8,392 bases of DNA, from assembly GCA_024860865.1 (NCBI GenBank), contig JACRDV010000156.1:1-8392 (forward strand), read 5' to 3'. Below are positions 1 through 5,874 of the stretch, one piece after another (position 1 is the stretch's first letter; each line of letters starts with the position of its first letter). The translations under genes were made by a program, and so were the position numbers. The DNA is from Methanobacteriota archaeon. Lineage in GTDB: Archaea; JACRDV01. The notes under the pieces are model-generated. The model was not told the DNA's origin. It saw only the letters and a list, made by a program, of their open reading frames with translations, and did not search any database.

Positions 1-823
1 AAAAATTAATTTTGGGATTATTTTTAATGAACCCAAATTTTTTTGCGCAATCAAAATATTTTATTAAGCCTTTCTCATTCTCTTTATCAAACCCATAATC
101 CAATTTTGACAAGTGTTCTTTCATAAAATTTGTGCTTATATTAATTCCTTTTGAAAGTTTTTCAGAAATCACATCAAAATTTTCATAAGCATATTTTTTC
201 GATTTACATAGTTTTTGATATAACATTTGTAGCTGCTCAGGATGTTGTTCTGCAAATTCCTTCCTAATTGCCCACAATGCATAGACCATTTTATTCCCCG
301 TAAGAGCTTTCCATTCTTCGCCTAGATCAGTCAAGACTTTATTTTTTCTATAGTTTGCAATCAGTGCGTGGTCTCCAATAAGGAGTGCGGCATCAGCTTT
401 TTTAAGCATACTTTTTATATCGGGATTGCTGTGGTAAATGATTTCAGCATTGATACCTTTAATTTTCAAAATGATTTGAGCAAGGATAGTTGAGCTTGCC
501 GATGTACTAGGAACGGCTAATTTTTTATCCTTTAAATCTTCTAAAGAAGTGCAATTCTCAGAAAAAATAAGTATGCTTTTTGTTTCACCATAGCCGCTTA
601 TCGAAAAATCAGGGAGAATCAATAGATTCTTAGAATTTTGTCCGTAGATAATTGATGGAATTGGCCCTATATCGATTTCATTGTTAAGAAGCATTTCTCC
701 AAGTTTAGGTGGGTGGGCAGTATGAAAACTAGAATCGTCCAATTTAACTATACCATTTACAATTGCATAATAGATAAAATCAGTATTTTTAAAAAAAGTT
801 TGGCCAATTCTTATATTAACCAT
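1..823 (-). CDS. mqnA: Chorismate dehydratase MqnA-like, 3' end cut by window edge
   Basis: This probably dehydrates chorismate to 3-enolpyruvylbenzoate, the first committed step of the futalosine route to menaquinone, in the cytoplasm. Reading from the ATG at 823 gives 274 open codons without reaching a stop, so the gene continues left of the window; family members are about 270-290 residues, so little is missing. Family-like features are the PPKLGEMLLNNEIDIGPIPS stretch (residues 38-57), a PSTSASS segment near 105-111 in the ligand-binding fold, and ADAALLIGDHAL (143-154), which is typical of MqnA rather than MqnD. A GGAG ribosome site (828-831) lies 4 nt before the ATG and a TATA-like box about 30 nt further up. 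The nearby mqnE and menG genes support the assignment. MqnA and MqnD are related periplasmic-binding-like folds, so MqnD is the main alternative. Confidence 0.85.
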   Translation of the reverse strand, partial: MVNIRIGQTFFKNTDFIYYAIVNGIVKLDDSSFHTAHPPKLGEMLLNNEIDIGPIPSIIYGQNSKNLLILPDFSISGYGETKSILIFSENCTSLEDLKDKKLAVPSTSASSTILAQIILKIKGINAEIIYHSNPDIKSMLKKADAALLIGDHALIANYRKNKVLTDLGEEWKALTGNKMVYALWAIRKEFAEQHPEQLQMLYQKLCKSKKYAYENFDVISEKLSKGINISTNFMKEHLSKLDYGFDKENEKGLIKYFDCAKKFGFIKNNPKINF

Positions 824-853
824 TTTGCTCCAAAGAGATTTTCATATTCAGAA

Positions 854-863
854 TTTATATTTT
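854..863 (-). promoter_or_regulatory. TATA-like box for the mqnA-type gene
   Basis: On the minus strand this reads AAAATATAAA, a good archaeal TATA box centred about 35 nt before the ATG at 823. It predicts a leader of roughly 10 nt, just enough to contain the GGAG ribosome site. The same A/T stretch could also work on the plus strand for the small gene that starts near 917 or 1007. No transcription data are available; this rests on motif and spacing. Confidence 0.5.
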
Positions 864-870
864 TCTCTTG

Positions 871-885
871 AAGTTTTTAAAACTT
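871..885. repeat. 15-bp perfect inverted repeat, possible operator
   Basis: AAGTTTT and AAAACTT are exact reverse complements separated by one T. The repeat lies in the divergent gap between the mqnA-type gene and the small RHH cassette, next to candidate TATA boxes. Ribbon-helix-helix regulators often bind short palindromes in their own promoters, so autoregulation by the protein at 1136-1477 is a reasonable inference. In DNA this A/T-rich, a 7-bp arm can also arise by chance. Confidence 0.35.
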
Positions 886-916
886 TTAGAGATACATTTA
901 AACACAATAGAAAGTA

Positions 917-1129
917 TTGTATACATATGATAGAGATGCAAAAATTGCAGCCACGGTTTTAAAAGTTGATTTCCAGAGTATATCAATTATCTTGTTGGAG
1001 GCCCTCATGAAAGATATTATATCAGTCGATGAATTTGAACTTAAGCTCGATGAACTTGCATCTATAGCAGGTTTACCAAAAGATAGAGTAGTTGAAATTA
1101 AACGTATTGGAAAAATATTAAAAGGATGA
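917..1129 (+). CDS. Small unknown protein, first gene of RHH cassette (start uncertain)
   Basis: I do not recognise this family. The longest reading is 70 residues from a TTG at 917, with an in-frame TAG just before it (908-910), so no earlier start is possible. The TTG has no clear ribosome site. An in-frame ATG at 1007 has a strong TTGGAGG (995-1001) 5 nt upstream and would give a 40-residue protein, so the shorter form may be the real one. The C-terminal half is charged and helix-like, with the pattern VDEFELKLDELASIAGLP. The stop TGA (1127-1129) is 6 nt before the next ATG, so the two genes are probably cotranscribed and translationally linked. No membrane segment or metal motif is visible. 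It could be a partner of the downstream regulator. Confidence 0.5.
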   Translation: MYTYDRDAKIAATVLKVDFQSISIILLEALMKDIISVDEFELKLDELASIAGLPKDRVVEIKRIGKILKG

Positions 1130-1135
1130 TTTGAA

Positions 1136-1477
1136 ATGCCACAAACTGTTGTTACTGTTAGAATAGATCAAAAACTTCTGAGATGGTTAGATGAGATAGC
1201 AAAAGCGCTTAAAATTGATCGAGCAAGTATAGTGCGGATATTATTGAACGAAGGTGTACAAAAACATAAACTAGAACTTGCATTAAAACTCCTAAAGGAA
1301 GGAAAAATCACCACTGAAAAAGCTGCAGAGATGTGTGAACTTTCTATTTATGAAATAATTGAAGCTGCCAGAAAAGAGGGTATACCAAGTCAATTAACAA
1401 TTGAGGATATTAGAAAAGAAACAGCTACCATGCTGAAAAGGCTAAAGAAAGTCGAATTAGCCAAAAAAATCTCATAA
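1136..1477 (+). CDS. Ribbon-helix-helix plus UPF0175-like regulator/antitoxin-like protein
   Basis: A 113-residue cytoplasmic protein of two parts. Residues 4-44 (TVVTVRIDQKLLRWLDEIAK onward) fit a CopG/Arc-type ribbon-helix-helix DNA-binding domain: a short beta strand VVTVRI followed by two helices. Residues 45-95 contain LKEGKITTEKAAEMCELS and a following helix, resembling the small helix-turn-helix unit of UPF0175 proteins, which are often antitoxins of PIN-type (DUF3368) toxins. No such toxin is next to it: the downstream gene is the convergent mqnE, so it is an orphan, or its partner is the small protein upstream. An AAGGATGA site about 7 nt before the ATG overlaps the upstream stop and supports this start. 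The role as a DNA-binding regulator is well supported; the toxin-antitoxin role is inference. Confidence 0.7.
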   Translation: MPQTVVTVRIDQKLLRWLDEIAKALKIDRASIVRILLNEGVQKHKLELALKLLKEGKITTEKAAEMCELSIYEIIEAARKEGIPSQLTIEDIRKETATMLKRLKKVELAKKIS

Positions 1478-1505
1478 GAAAATCTAAGAAAGAATATAGA
1501 AAGTT

Positions 1506-2633
1506 TTAGAAGACTTTAATAATTTCATATGTTGTAGTTCTCTGTGCTGGAATTCTTCCTGCTTCTCTTATCAATTCTACAAGCTGATCTTTTGTGATGT
1601 ATTCCTCACTCGTAGCGCCGGCAGCGTGAGTTATCTTTTCTTCTACCACTGTTCCATCTAGGTCATTAACCCCATAATTTAAAGAGATCTGGGCTAATTT
1701 TCTCCCCAACATTATCCAGAACGCTCTGATATTTTTTATATAATCATTTAGTAGAATCCTTGAAACTGCAAGAGTCTTTAAATCATCAAAACCGGTTGGG
1801 CCATTTTTAACTAATCCTTCTTTTAAAAGACATGTGTTCTGGGGATGAAAACTCAGAGGTATGAATGCTTGAAATCCGCCAGATTTCTTTTGTGTCTCTC
1901 TCAGTTTAAGGATATGATCAACTCTATCTTCTATAGTTTCGATGTGGCCATAAAGCATAGTTGCGTTGGTTTTTAATCCTAGTTTATGGGCAATCGTATG
2001 AACATTGAGCCATCCCTCTCCGCTTACCTTATTCGGGCATAGCTTTTTTCTAAGCTCTTCATTAAACACTTCTGCCCCGCCACCGGGAATTGAACCTAAG
2101 CCGGCATCAATAAGCCTTTTCAAGACTTCCTCTATACTATTTCCAGAAATTTTTGTGAAATAAGCTATCTCCACAGCCGTAAAGGCTTGAATGTGAATAT
2201 TTGGAAATTTTTCTTTAATTTTTTTTAGCATTTCTTCATAAAATTCGAAGGAAAGATCAGGATGCAATGAGCCAACAATGTGAACTTCAGTAATACCAAG
2301 TTGTACTGTCTCTGAAATTTTTTTTAAAATTTCATCAATAGATAGAGTATATGCTTCAGGTGATTCTGTATCCCTATAGAAGGCGCAGAATTTACATTTA
2401 CTAACACATATGTTAGTGTAGTTTATGTGCCTGTTGATCACGAAAGTTACAATGTCCCCAACTGTTCTTTTTCGGAGATTATCTGCTAAAGCACCGAGCA
2501 AAAGAAGGTTATTTGATTTCATTAAAACAATACCGTCTTCTCTATCAAGTTCTTCTCCATTTAGTGCCTTTTCTACTACACCTGAAATTTCATCTTCGCG
2601 AAATTCTTTTAATAAAGCGCTTAATTTTTGCAT
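1506..2633 (-). CDS. mqnE: Aminofutalosine synthase MqnE (radical SAM)
   Basis: This enzyme joins 3-enolpyruvylbenzoate to S-adenosylmethionine by radical chemistry to form aminofutalosine, the second step of the futalosine menaquinone pathway. The 375-residue length fits the family. The radical-SAM cluster motif CxxxCxxC is at C76, C80 and C83, followed by AFYRD. The stretch HIQAFTAVEI (147-156), PGGGAEVF (183-190), GGFQAFIPLSFHP (252-264) and DLDGTVVEEKITHAAGA (324-340) are MqnE signatures; the related MqnC cyclase has different residues at these places (for example ALSP in place of AFTA). An AGGA site (2641-2644) lies 7 nt before the ATG and overlaps the gap after menG, whose stop is only 12 nt upstream, so the two are very likely one operon. 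It ends 28 nt from the convergent RHH gene. Confidence 0.93.
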   Translation of the reverse strand: MQKLSALLKEFREDEISGVVEKALNGEELDREDGIVLMKSNNLLLLGALADNLRKRTVGDIVTFVINRHINYTNICVSKCKFCAFYRDTESPEAYTLSIDEILKKISETVQLGITEVHIVGSLHPDLSFEFYEEMLKKIKEKFPNIHIQAFTAVEIAYFTKISGNSIEEVLKRLIDAGLGSIPGGGAEVFNEELRKKLCPNKVSGEGWLNVHTIAHKLGLKTNATMLYGHIETIEDRVDHILKLRETQKKSGGFQAFIPLSFHPQNTCLLKEGLVKNGPTGFDDLKTLAVSRILLNDYIKNIRAFWIMLGRKLAQISLNYGVNDLDGTVVEEKITHAAGATSEEYITKDQLVELIREAGRIPAQRTTTYEIIKVF

Positions 2634-2645
2634 AAGAACATCCTG

Positions 2646-3365
2646 CTAGGGTTTAATACCAATATGTATAGCAACTACGCCACAGGTAAGATTGTAAATT
2701 TTGATATTTTTTAATCCAACATCTTCCATTATTTTCTTTAGTTTTTCTTTAGAAGGAAAATTTATTACTGAATTAGGAAGATAAACGTATGCATCTTTCC
2801 TTTTTGAAACTAGTCCCCCAATAATTGGAAGAACTTTGAGAATATAAAAGTAGTAAATTTTTCTAAATAAAAAATTTTTAGGTTGAGTGAATTCGAGAGA
2901 AATAACTTTTCCACCTGCCTTAACAACTCTAGTCATTTCTTCAAAAGTTTTTTTAACATCTGTAACATTCCTTAAGGCAAAACTAATTGTTGCGCAATCG
3001 AAGGTATTGTCCAAAAAAGGGAGATTTTCTGCTTTTTGTGCGATGAATTCAATTATTTTTTCATATTTAGTATTTTTAATCTTCTCTTGAGCTTTAGCGA
3101 GCATTTTTTTGACGAAATCCACTCCAACAACTTTGCCATTTGCTCCGACAAGTTTGGCTAGCTCTATGGCTAATTCACCTGTTCCAGTAGCAACGTCAAT
3201 TGCCCTACCTCCTGGTTTAAGTTCAGACTTAATGGCAGTGAATTTCCTCCAGTATTTATCTCGGTTTAAACTTAGCAACGTATTTAGAAGGTCATACTTA
3301 TCTACGATTGCTGAAAACATCTTTTGAACATACTCTGCTTTTTTTTCCGTATTGAAATCTATCAT
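2646..3365 (-). CDS. menG: Demethylmenaquinone methyltransferase (UbiE/MenG family)
   Basis: A SAM-dependent C-methyltransferase that probably methylates demethylmenaquinone as the last step of menaquinone synthesis. The 239 residues match the usual family size. Visible family features are VDKYDLLNTLLS (21-32) near the N-terminus, the SAM-binding motif I AIDVATGTGELA (55-66), an acidic GVDF motif (81-84), and FALRNVTDVKKTFEEMTRVV (129-148) followed by KAGGKVISLEFTQP (149-162), which is the UbiE signature. An AGGAG site (3373-3377) lies 7 nt before the ATG. It is the first gene of the menG-mqnE pair. In an organism with no ubiquinone genes in view, menaquinone is the more likely substrate. Archaeal UbiE homologues can differ in exact substrate, so the family is certain but the prenyl acceptor is inferred. 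Confidence 0.9.
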   Translation of the reverse strand: MIDFNTEKKAEYVQKMFSAIVDKYDLLNTLLSLNRDKYWRKFTAIKSELKPGGRAIDVATGTGELAIELAKLVGANGKVVGVDFVKKMLAKAQEKIKNTKYEKIIEFIAQKAENLPFLDNTFDCATISFALRNVTDVKKTFEEMTRVVKAGGKVISLEFTQPKNFLFRKIYYFYILKVLPIIGGLVSKRKDAYVYLPNSVINFPSKEKLKKIMEDVGLKNIKIYNLTCGVVAIHIGIKP

Positions 3366-3419
3366 GATATCTCTCCTAAACGTTGCGAAAACGAATTAAA
3401 ATCAATCTTAACTTTTTTG

Positions 3420-3426
3420 TTTAAAT
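3420..3426 (-). promoter_or_regulatory. TATA-like box for the menG-mqnE operon
   Basis: The minus strand reads ATTTAAA about 58 nt before the menG ATG. With the usual archaeal spacing, transcription would start near 3395 and leave a leader of about 30 nt containing the AGGAG ribosome site. The 107-bp gap to the thioredoxin-like gene is large enough for an independent promoter, but read-through from that gene is also possible. Confidence 0.4.
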
Positions 3427-3472
3427 TTTCTACCGTAGAGATTTGTTAGAATTAGAAAATTAGTCTTTTAAT

Positions 3473-3979
3473 TTACTTGAGAAGTTCTTCAATTGATCCA
3501 GTAAGCTCGCTTTCGCTTATAGCCCCTGTATACCTTCGAGCAATTTTTCCATCTTTTGTAATAAAGAAAGTGGTTGGGATACCGGTAACTTCATAGTCTC
3601 TCGCGATCTTTCCATCCCTATCATAGCCATTTAGGAAAGTAATATCAAATTCTTGAATAAAAGCCCTTGCGTTAGCCTCGCTATCTGCAATATTTATTCC
3701 AATAAAAATGACTCCTTTTTCTTTGTATATTCTGTAGACTTTTTCAAGAGTAGGTGCTTCAAAACGGCAAGGGCCGCACCAAGAAGCCCAAAAATTTAGT
3801 ACAACTGGTTTACCTCTAAACTCTTTGAGCGTGAGTTCTTTACCATCGAATAATTTTAAGGTAAATAGTGGAGCATCAGATAGAGAAGTTTTCTTAGTAT
3901 ATTTATCAATAGCATATACAGCAAACACCAAAAGTAAAAATATGGTGGCTGAAATCAGTACTATTTTCTTGGTTTGCAA
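3473..3979 (-). CDS. Membrane-anchored TlpA/ResA-like thioredoxin
   Basis: A 168-residue thiol-disulfide oxidoreductase predicted to sit on the outside of the membrane. Residues 5-24 form one hydrophobic segment after a KK charge, acting as an uncleaved anchor or signal. The thioredoxin-like domain follows, with the active site WASWCGPC (C68 and C71), the E74 that is common in ResA/TlpA proteins, and the conserved cis-proline in GIPTTF (P135). ResA/TlpA proteins typically reduce the cysteines of apocytochrome c or other exported proteins. The start is a TTG at 3979: there is no other Met in the protein, and a GGAG site (3986-3989) lies 6 nt upstream, which decides it. Bcp/peroxiredoxin-like alternatives are unlikely because of the CGPC motif. 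No cytochrome maturation gene is in the window, so the client is unknown. Confidence 0.87.
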   Translation of the reverse strand: MQTKKIVLISATIFLLLVFAVYAIDKYTKKTSLSDAPLFTLKLFDGKELTLKEFRGKPVVLNFWASWCGPCRFEAPTLEKVYRIYKEKGVIFIGINIADSEANARAFIQEFDITFLNGYDRDGKIARDYEVTGIPTTFFITKDGKIARRYTGAISESELTGSIEELLK

Positions 3980-4037
3980 ATTTTTCTCCTTTTTTCTTTA
4001 GTTTTAATTATGGAATGAACTAGCTATGTTCTATCCA

Positions 4038-4047
4038 TTTTTATATC
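4038..4047 (-). promoter_or_regulatory. TATA-like box for the TlpA-like gene
   Basis: The minus strand reads GATATAAAAA, a close match to an archaeal TATA box. It is centred about 63 nt before the TTG start, which predicts a leader of about 37 nt carrying the GGAG ribosome site. Confidence 0.45.
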
Positions 4048-4106
4048 TTTTGATAGTTGGTGGCAATTGGTTAATTTGGCCATTTTCTGCGAGTGAAAAT
4101 TTTTAT

Positions 4107-4121
4107 AAAAAACAAAAAAAA
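4107..4121 (-). terminator. Oligo-T terminator-like tract after the membrane protein gene
   Basis: On the minus strand this reads eight Ts, a G, then six Ts, starting about 65 nt after the stop of the histidine-rich membrane protein gene. Runs of T without a required hairpin are the usual archaeal intrinsic terminator. It would separate that gene from the TlpA-like gene downstream. Confidence 0.5.
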
Positions 4122-4187
4122 TTTTTACTAATAAAACCCGGTGATAAATTGGGAATGCACAACAAGTTTCTATAAAAATTAAATTGG

Positions 4188-5072
4188 TTATTTGTTTCTG
4201 GCTTTAAAGCTTTCTTCATACCAGTCAACCAGTAAGTCTTTCTTAAAAGTTTTTGAAATAGTTAAAGTTGAAATTGCAAAGAGCAATATAATAGCTCCAG
4301 TTGCAGCATGAAGAACATCTTGAAAAGCATGAGTCATAACATACAACCATCCGTTCTGAGCTATATGAGCATATCTTCCAACAAGTATATCTATTCCTAA
4401 AAGAGTTGTTGCAATTCCAAGAGTTGGAAGGTTCACCATAATTATGCCGTGTTCAAAATAGGCCCTTTTTGTCTCTCTAATAAGTAAGTAAGTTAAAACT
4501 AATGTGGGAAGGAATACAACATAAATAAAAGGCGCTTCAATTCTTTGATCCCAAGGAGTTTCAGCTTGGCTTGCAAGAATTGCTGAAAGTGAAATAAATG
4601 ATATAAAAATTATAAAGATTTCTTTTGTTGAGGCAGCACCAAAGCCTTCAAATTGATCTAAATACTCTTTCAAACCAATGTAAAAATAATATAGCACTAA
4701 AGGAGCAGCCATCATATGGGTATAGTGGAAGAAGTCATGTCCAAACGGTCCAAAGAAATGCTCTGCCACTTCTCCGAATCCGATTAAACCAGAGAAAATA
4801 ATTCCTACCATAGTAGGTTTCCAACCATATCTTGAGCCTCGGAAATAGATGTGGATAACATACACAGCAACCAAGCTTGCCAAAAAATGAAACATGCCAA
4901 CATATAGATGCACGGGGGTTTCAAGCATTCCAAAATGAACGTCCCATTGCCCTGCTAACATAGATTCTTCATTAAAATTTGCTTTTTCAAAATCAAGTGT
5001 AAATAACCAAATTAAAGAAGCTAAAATCACGATTATTAATAAACCTTTTTTTATATTAATTGAATTTCCCAT
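4188..5072 (-). CDS. Histidine-rich multi-spanning membrane protein, family not recognised
   Basis: I do not recognise this 294-residue integral membrane protein. About eight hydrophobic segments are visible, roughly at residues 10-25, 56-77, 86-103, 117-134, 151-168, 181-198, 211-231 and 243-270. It has 12 histidines, many in patterned positions near segment ends: H46, H55 and H62; H74; EVAEH with H105, then H112, H116 and H119 (spacing 6, 3 and 2); H236; and H248 and H255 (spacing 6). Such patterns suit heme or metal ligands, but there is no CXXCH for heme c. The short C-terminus is charged and probably faces the cytoplasm. The ATG at 5072 is 29 nt from a TATA-like box, so the message is probably leaderless. 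It is divergent from an ArsR-type regulator, which may control it. A quinone- or heme-linked role is inference from the respiratory surroundings. Confidence 0.8.
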   Translation of the reverse strand: MGNSINIKKGLLIIVILASLIWLFTLDFEKANFNEESMLAGQWDVHFGMLETPVHLYVGMFHFLASLVAVYVIHIYFRGSRYGWKPTMVGIIFSGLIGFGEVAEHFFGPFGHDFFHYTHMMAAPLVLYYFYIGLKEYLDQFEGFGAASTKEIFIIFISFISLSAILASQAETPWDQRIEAPFIYVVFLPTLVLTYLLIRETKRAYFEHGIIMVNLPTLGIATTLLGIDILVGRYAHIAQNGWLYVMTHAFQDVLHAATGAIILLFAISTLTISKTFKKDLLVDWYEESFKARNK

Positions 5073-5097
5073 ATTTTAATTAAGTTAATTTTTCTAA

Positions 5098-5104
5098 TAT
5101 TTAA
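5098..5104 (-). promoter_or_regulatory. Promoter of the membrane protein gene (leaderless)
   Basis: The minus strand reads TTAAATA, centred about 29 nt before the ATG at 5072. With archaeal spacing, the transcript would begin within a few bases of the start codon, and no Shine-Dalgarno site is visible, both consistent with a leaderless message. Confidence 0.5.
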
Positions 5105-5119
5105 GTATAAGAGAAAACT

Positions 5120-5129
5120 TTTATAAATA
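5120..5129 (+). promoter_or_regulatory. Promoter of the ArsR-type regulator gene (leaderless)
   Basis: TTTATAAATA is a near-ideal archaeal TATA box, preceded by a purine-rich GAGAAAAC that could serve as the TFB recognition element. Its centre is about 25 nt before the ATG at 5150, so transcription should begin at or next to the start codon. There is no Shine-Dalgarno site. Confidence 0.65.
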
Positions 5130-5149
5130 ATTAAGAAAATTGTTTAATT

Positions 5150-5617
5150 ATGGCATACGATGTTTTCAAAATAGTTGGGGATAAAAGTAGATTAAATATA
5201 TTGAAGTGTATTGGATTAAAACGCAGTGGAATATCTGTGAGCGAGATAGTTAGATGTACGAAGCTAGAGCAATCTCTAGTATCCCATCATTTGCAAAAAT
5301 TGAGAGAAGAGGGCTTTGTGCGAAGCAAAGCTGAAGGACAGCAGAGAATTTATACAATTTCTGATCCTAGAATTTTATTTCTTATTGAAAAAACCGCGGA
5401 TGCATTGAGGTACGTCGCAAGGGAACCATTAGGGATTACTGGAGAAAAGAAAATCGAAAAACAAATTAAAACGGGGAAATTGCATTCAAAGGAAGAGTTG
5501 TTAAAAGAAATATCTAGTTTTGAAAGGGAATTTACACTGCTATTTGGAGAAACAATGGCAAGGAAAATGGCAGTACAAATGAGGAAAGTTGTTAAAGAAA
5601 TGTTTAGTAAAGGTTAA
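5150..5617 (+). CDS. ArsR-type winged-helix transcriptional regulator
   Basis: A 155-residue cytoplasmic DNA-binding protein. Residues 5-72 form a winged helix-turn-helix of the ArsR kind: DKSRLNILKCI (11-21), the HTH part with SVSEIVRCTKLEQSLVSHHL (29-48) where the recognition helix is about 40-52, and a wing near GQQRIYTI (63-70). The classic metal-binding ELCVCD motif is absent; only C20 and C36 are present, so metal sensing of the ArsR/SmtB type is not supported. A charged, helical C-terminal extension (about 95-155) is longer than in the small ArsR proteins and may sense a ligand or mediate dimerisation. It could regulate the divergent membrane protein gene, the oxidoreductase operon downstream, or both. 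The target is inference. Confidence 0.83.
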   Translation: MAYDVFKIVGDKSRLNILKCIGLKRSGISVSEIVRCTKLEQSLVSHHLQKLREEGFVRSKAEGQQRIYTISDPRILFLIEKTADALRYVAREPLGITGEKKIEKQIKTGKLHSKEELLKEISSFEREFTLLFGETMARKMAVQMRKVVKEMFSKG

Positions 5618-5756
5618 TTTTATCTTTTTCAAGCTGATTAGTGCCAGAAAAATTTGATTTAATTATAGGAATTCTGATTCTCTTCTGCCAAATTAAACCG
5701 ACCAAAATTACCTTCAAAAAATCTTTTAATGTACATGGACGTGAATAAATACCCAT
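5604..5756 (-). pseudogene. Possible NuoI-like N-terminal remnant, 50 codons
   Basis: An open reading frame of 50 codons on the minus strand from the ATG at 5756 to a TAA at 5604-5606. Its middle reads TLKDFLKVILVGLIWQKRIR followed by IP, SNFSGTNQLEKDK, which resembles the N-terminal helix and the linker just before the first CxxCxxC of NuoI/FpoI-type ferredoxin subunits. The sequence then changes and stops before any cluster cysteine, so it would be a truncated gene or remnant. Its last codons overlap the 3' end of the ArsR-type gene on the other strand. The resemblance is from memory of the family, and a chance ORF in A/T-rich DNA cannot be excluded. Confidence 0.3.
5618..5629 (+). terminator. 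T-rich tract after the ArsR-type gene
   Basis: TTTTATCTTTTT follows the stop codon of the regulator directly, as expected for an archaeal oligo-T terminator. It would help isolate the regulator transcript from the oxidoreductase operon. Confidence 0.4.
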
Positions 5757-5757
5757 A

Positions 5758-5769
5758 TATTTATAAAAA
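5758..5769 (+). promoter_or_regulatory. Upstream TATA-like box of the oxidoreductase operon
   Basis: TATTTATAAAAA is one of two TATA-like boxes ahead of the ferredoxin subunit gene. Used on the plus strand it would start transcription inside or just after the palindrome at 5770-5790, giving a leader of about 100 nt. Confidence 0.35.
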
Positions 5770-5790
5770 TTTTTTAATTTAATTAAAAAA
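5770..5790. repeat. Perfect 21-bp A/T palindrome upstream of the oxidoreductase operon
   Basis: The left arm TTTTTTAATT and the right arm AATTAAAAAA are exact reverse complements around a single T. It sits between two TATA-like boxes, in the right place for a repressor or activator operator. The neighbouring ArsR-type protein is a candidate ligand, since dimeric winged-helix proteins bind such sites. A promoter-associated bendable A/T element is the alternative. Confidence 0.5.
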
Positions 5791-5803
5791 CAATAACAAA
5801 AAA

Positions 5804-5811
5804 TTTATATT
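5804..5811 (+). promoter_or_regulatory. Proximal TATA-like box of the oxidoreductase operon
   Basis: TTTATATT, preceded by an A-run, would place the start of transcription near 5833 and leave a leader of about 58 nt. That leader would contain the short ORF at 5842 and the ribosome site of the ferredoxin gene. It lies 14 nt after the palindrome. Confidence 0.55.
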
Positions 5812-5841
5812 AGTTAAATTCCCCCTTTTGGCTGTGGAAAA

Positions 5842-5874
5842 ATGAAGATCTGCTTTTTTGTTAGTATCAATTAA
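5842..5874 (+). other. Possible 10-codon leader ORF
   Basis: An ATG at 5842 begins MKICFFVSIN and stops at 5872-5874, 16 nt before the ferredoxin gene. If transcription starts near 5833 this ATG would be close to the 5' end and could be translated as a near-leaderless peptide. It is too short to tell from chance. Confidence 0.2.

Larger units (their letters stand above)
3980..4187. other. 208-bp intergenic region between thioredoxin and membrane protein genes
   Basis: No protein-coding reading is convincing here. It contains the minus-strand TATA-like box of the thioredoxin gene (4038-4047, reading GATATAAAAA) about 63 nt before its TTG start, and the oligo-T terminator-like stretch after the membrane protein gene. 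The 4050-4080 part has a richer GC pattern with GGTGGCAATTGG and TTTGGCCA, whose meaning is unclear. Confidence 0.5.

Noticed and set aside
1506-2633. Assignment of the radical SAM enzyme as MqnC (dehypoxanthine futalosine cyclase).
   Set aside because: The AFTAVEI, GGFQAFIPLSFHP and DLDGTVVEEKITHAAGA stretches match MqnE, not MqnC.
2425-2649. A 74-codon plus-strand frame opposite mqnE.
   Set aside because: It is an antisense frame of a strongly conserved enzyme, serine-rich and low in complexity, with no family resemblance.
2887-3327. Two plus-strand frames of about 70 codons opposite menG.
   Set aside because: They mirror the codons of the methyltransferase on the other strand and show no protein features of their own.
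4097-4126. A/T-rich inverted pattern that could be read as an operator between the TlpA-like and membrane protein genes.
   Set aside because: The symmetry comes from homopolymer runs of A and T; an oligo-T terminator for the minus-strand gene explains it more simply.
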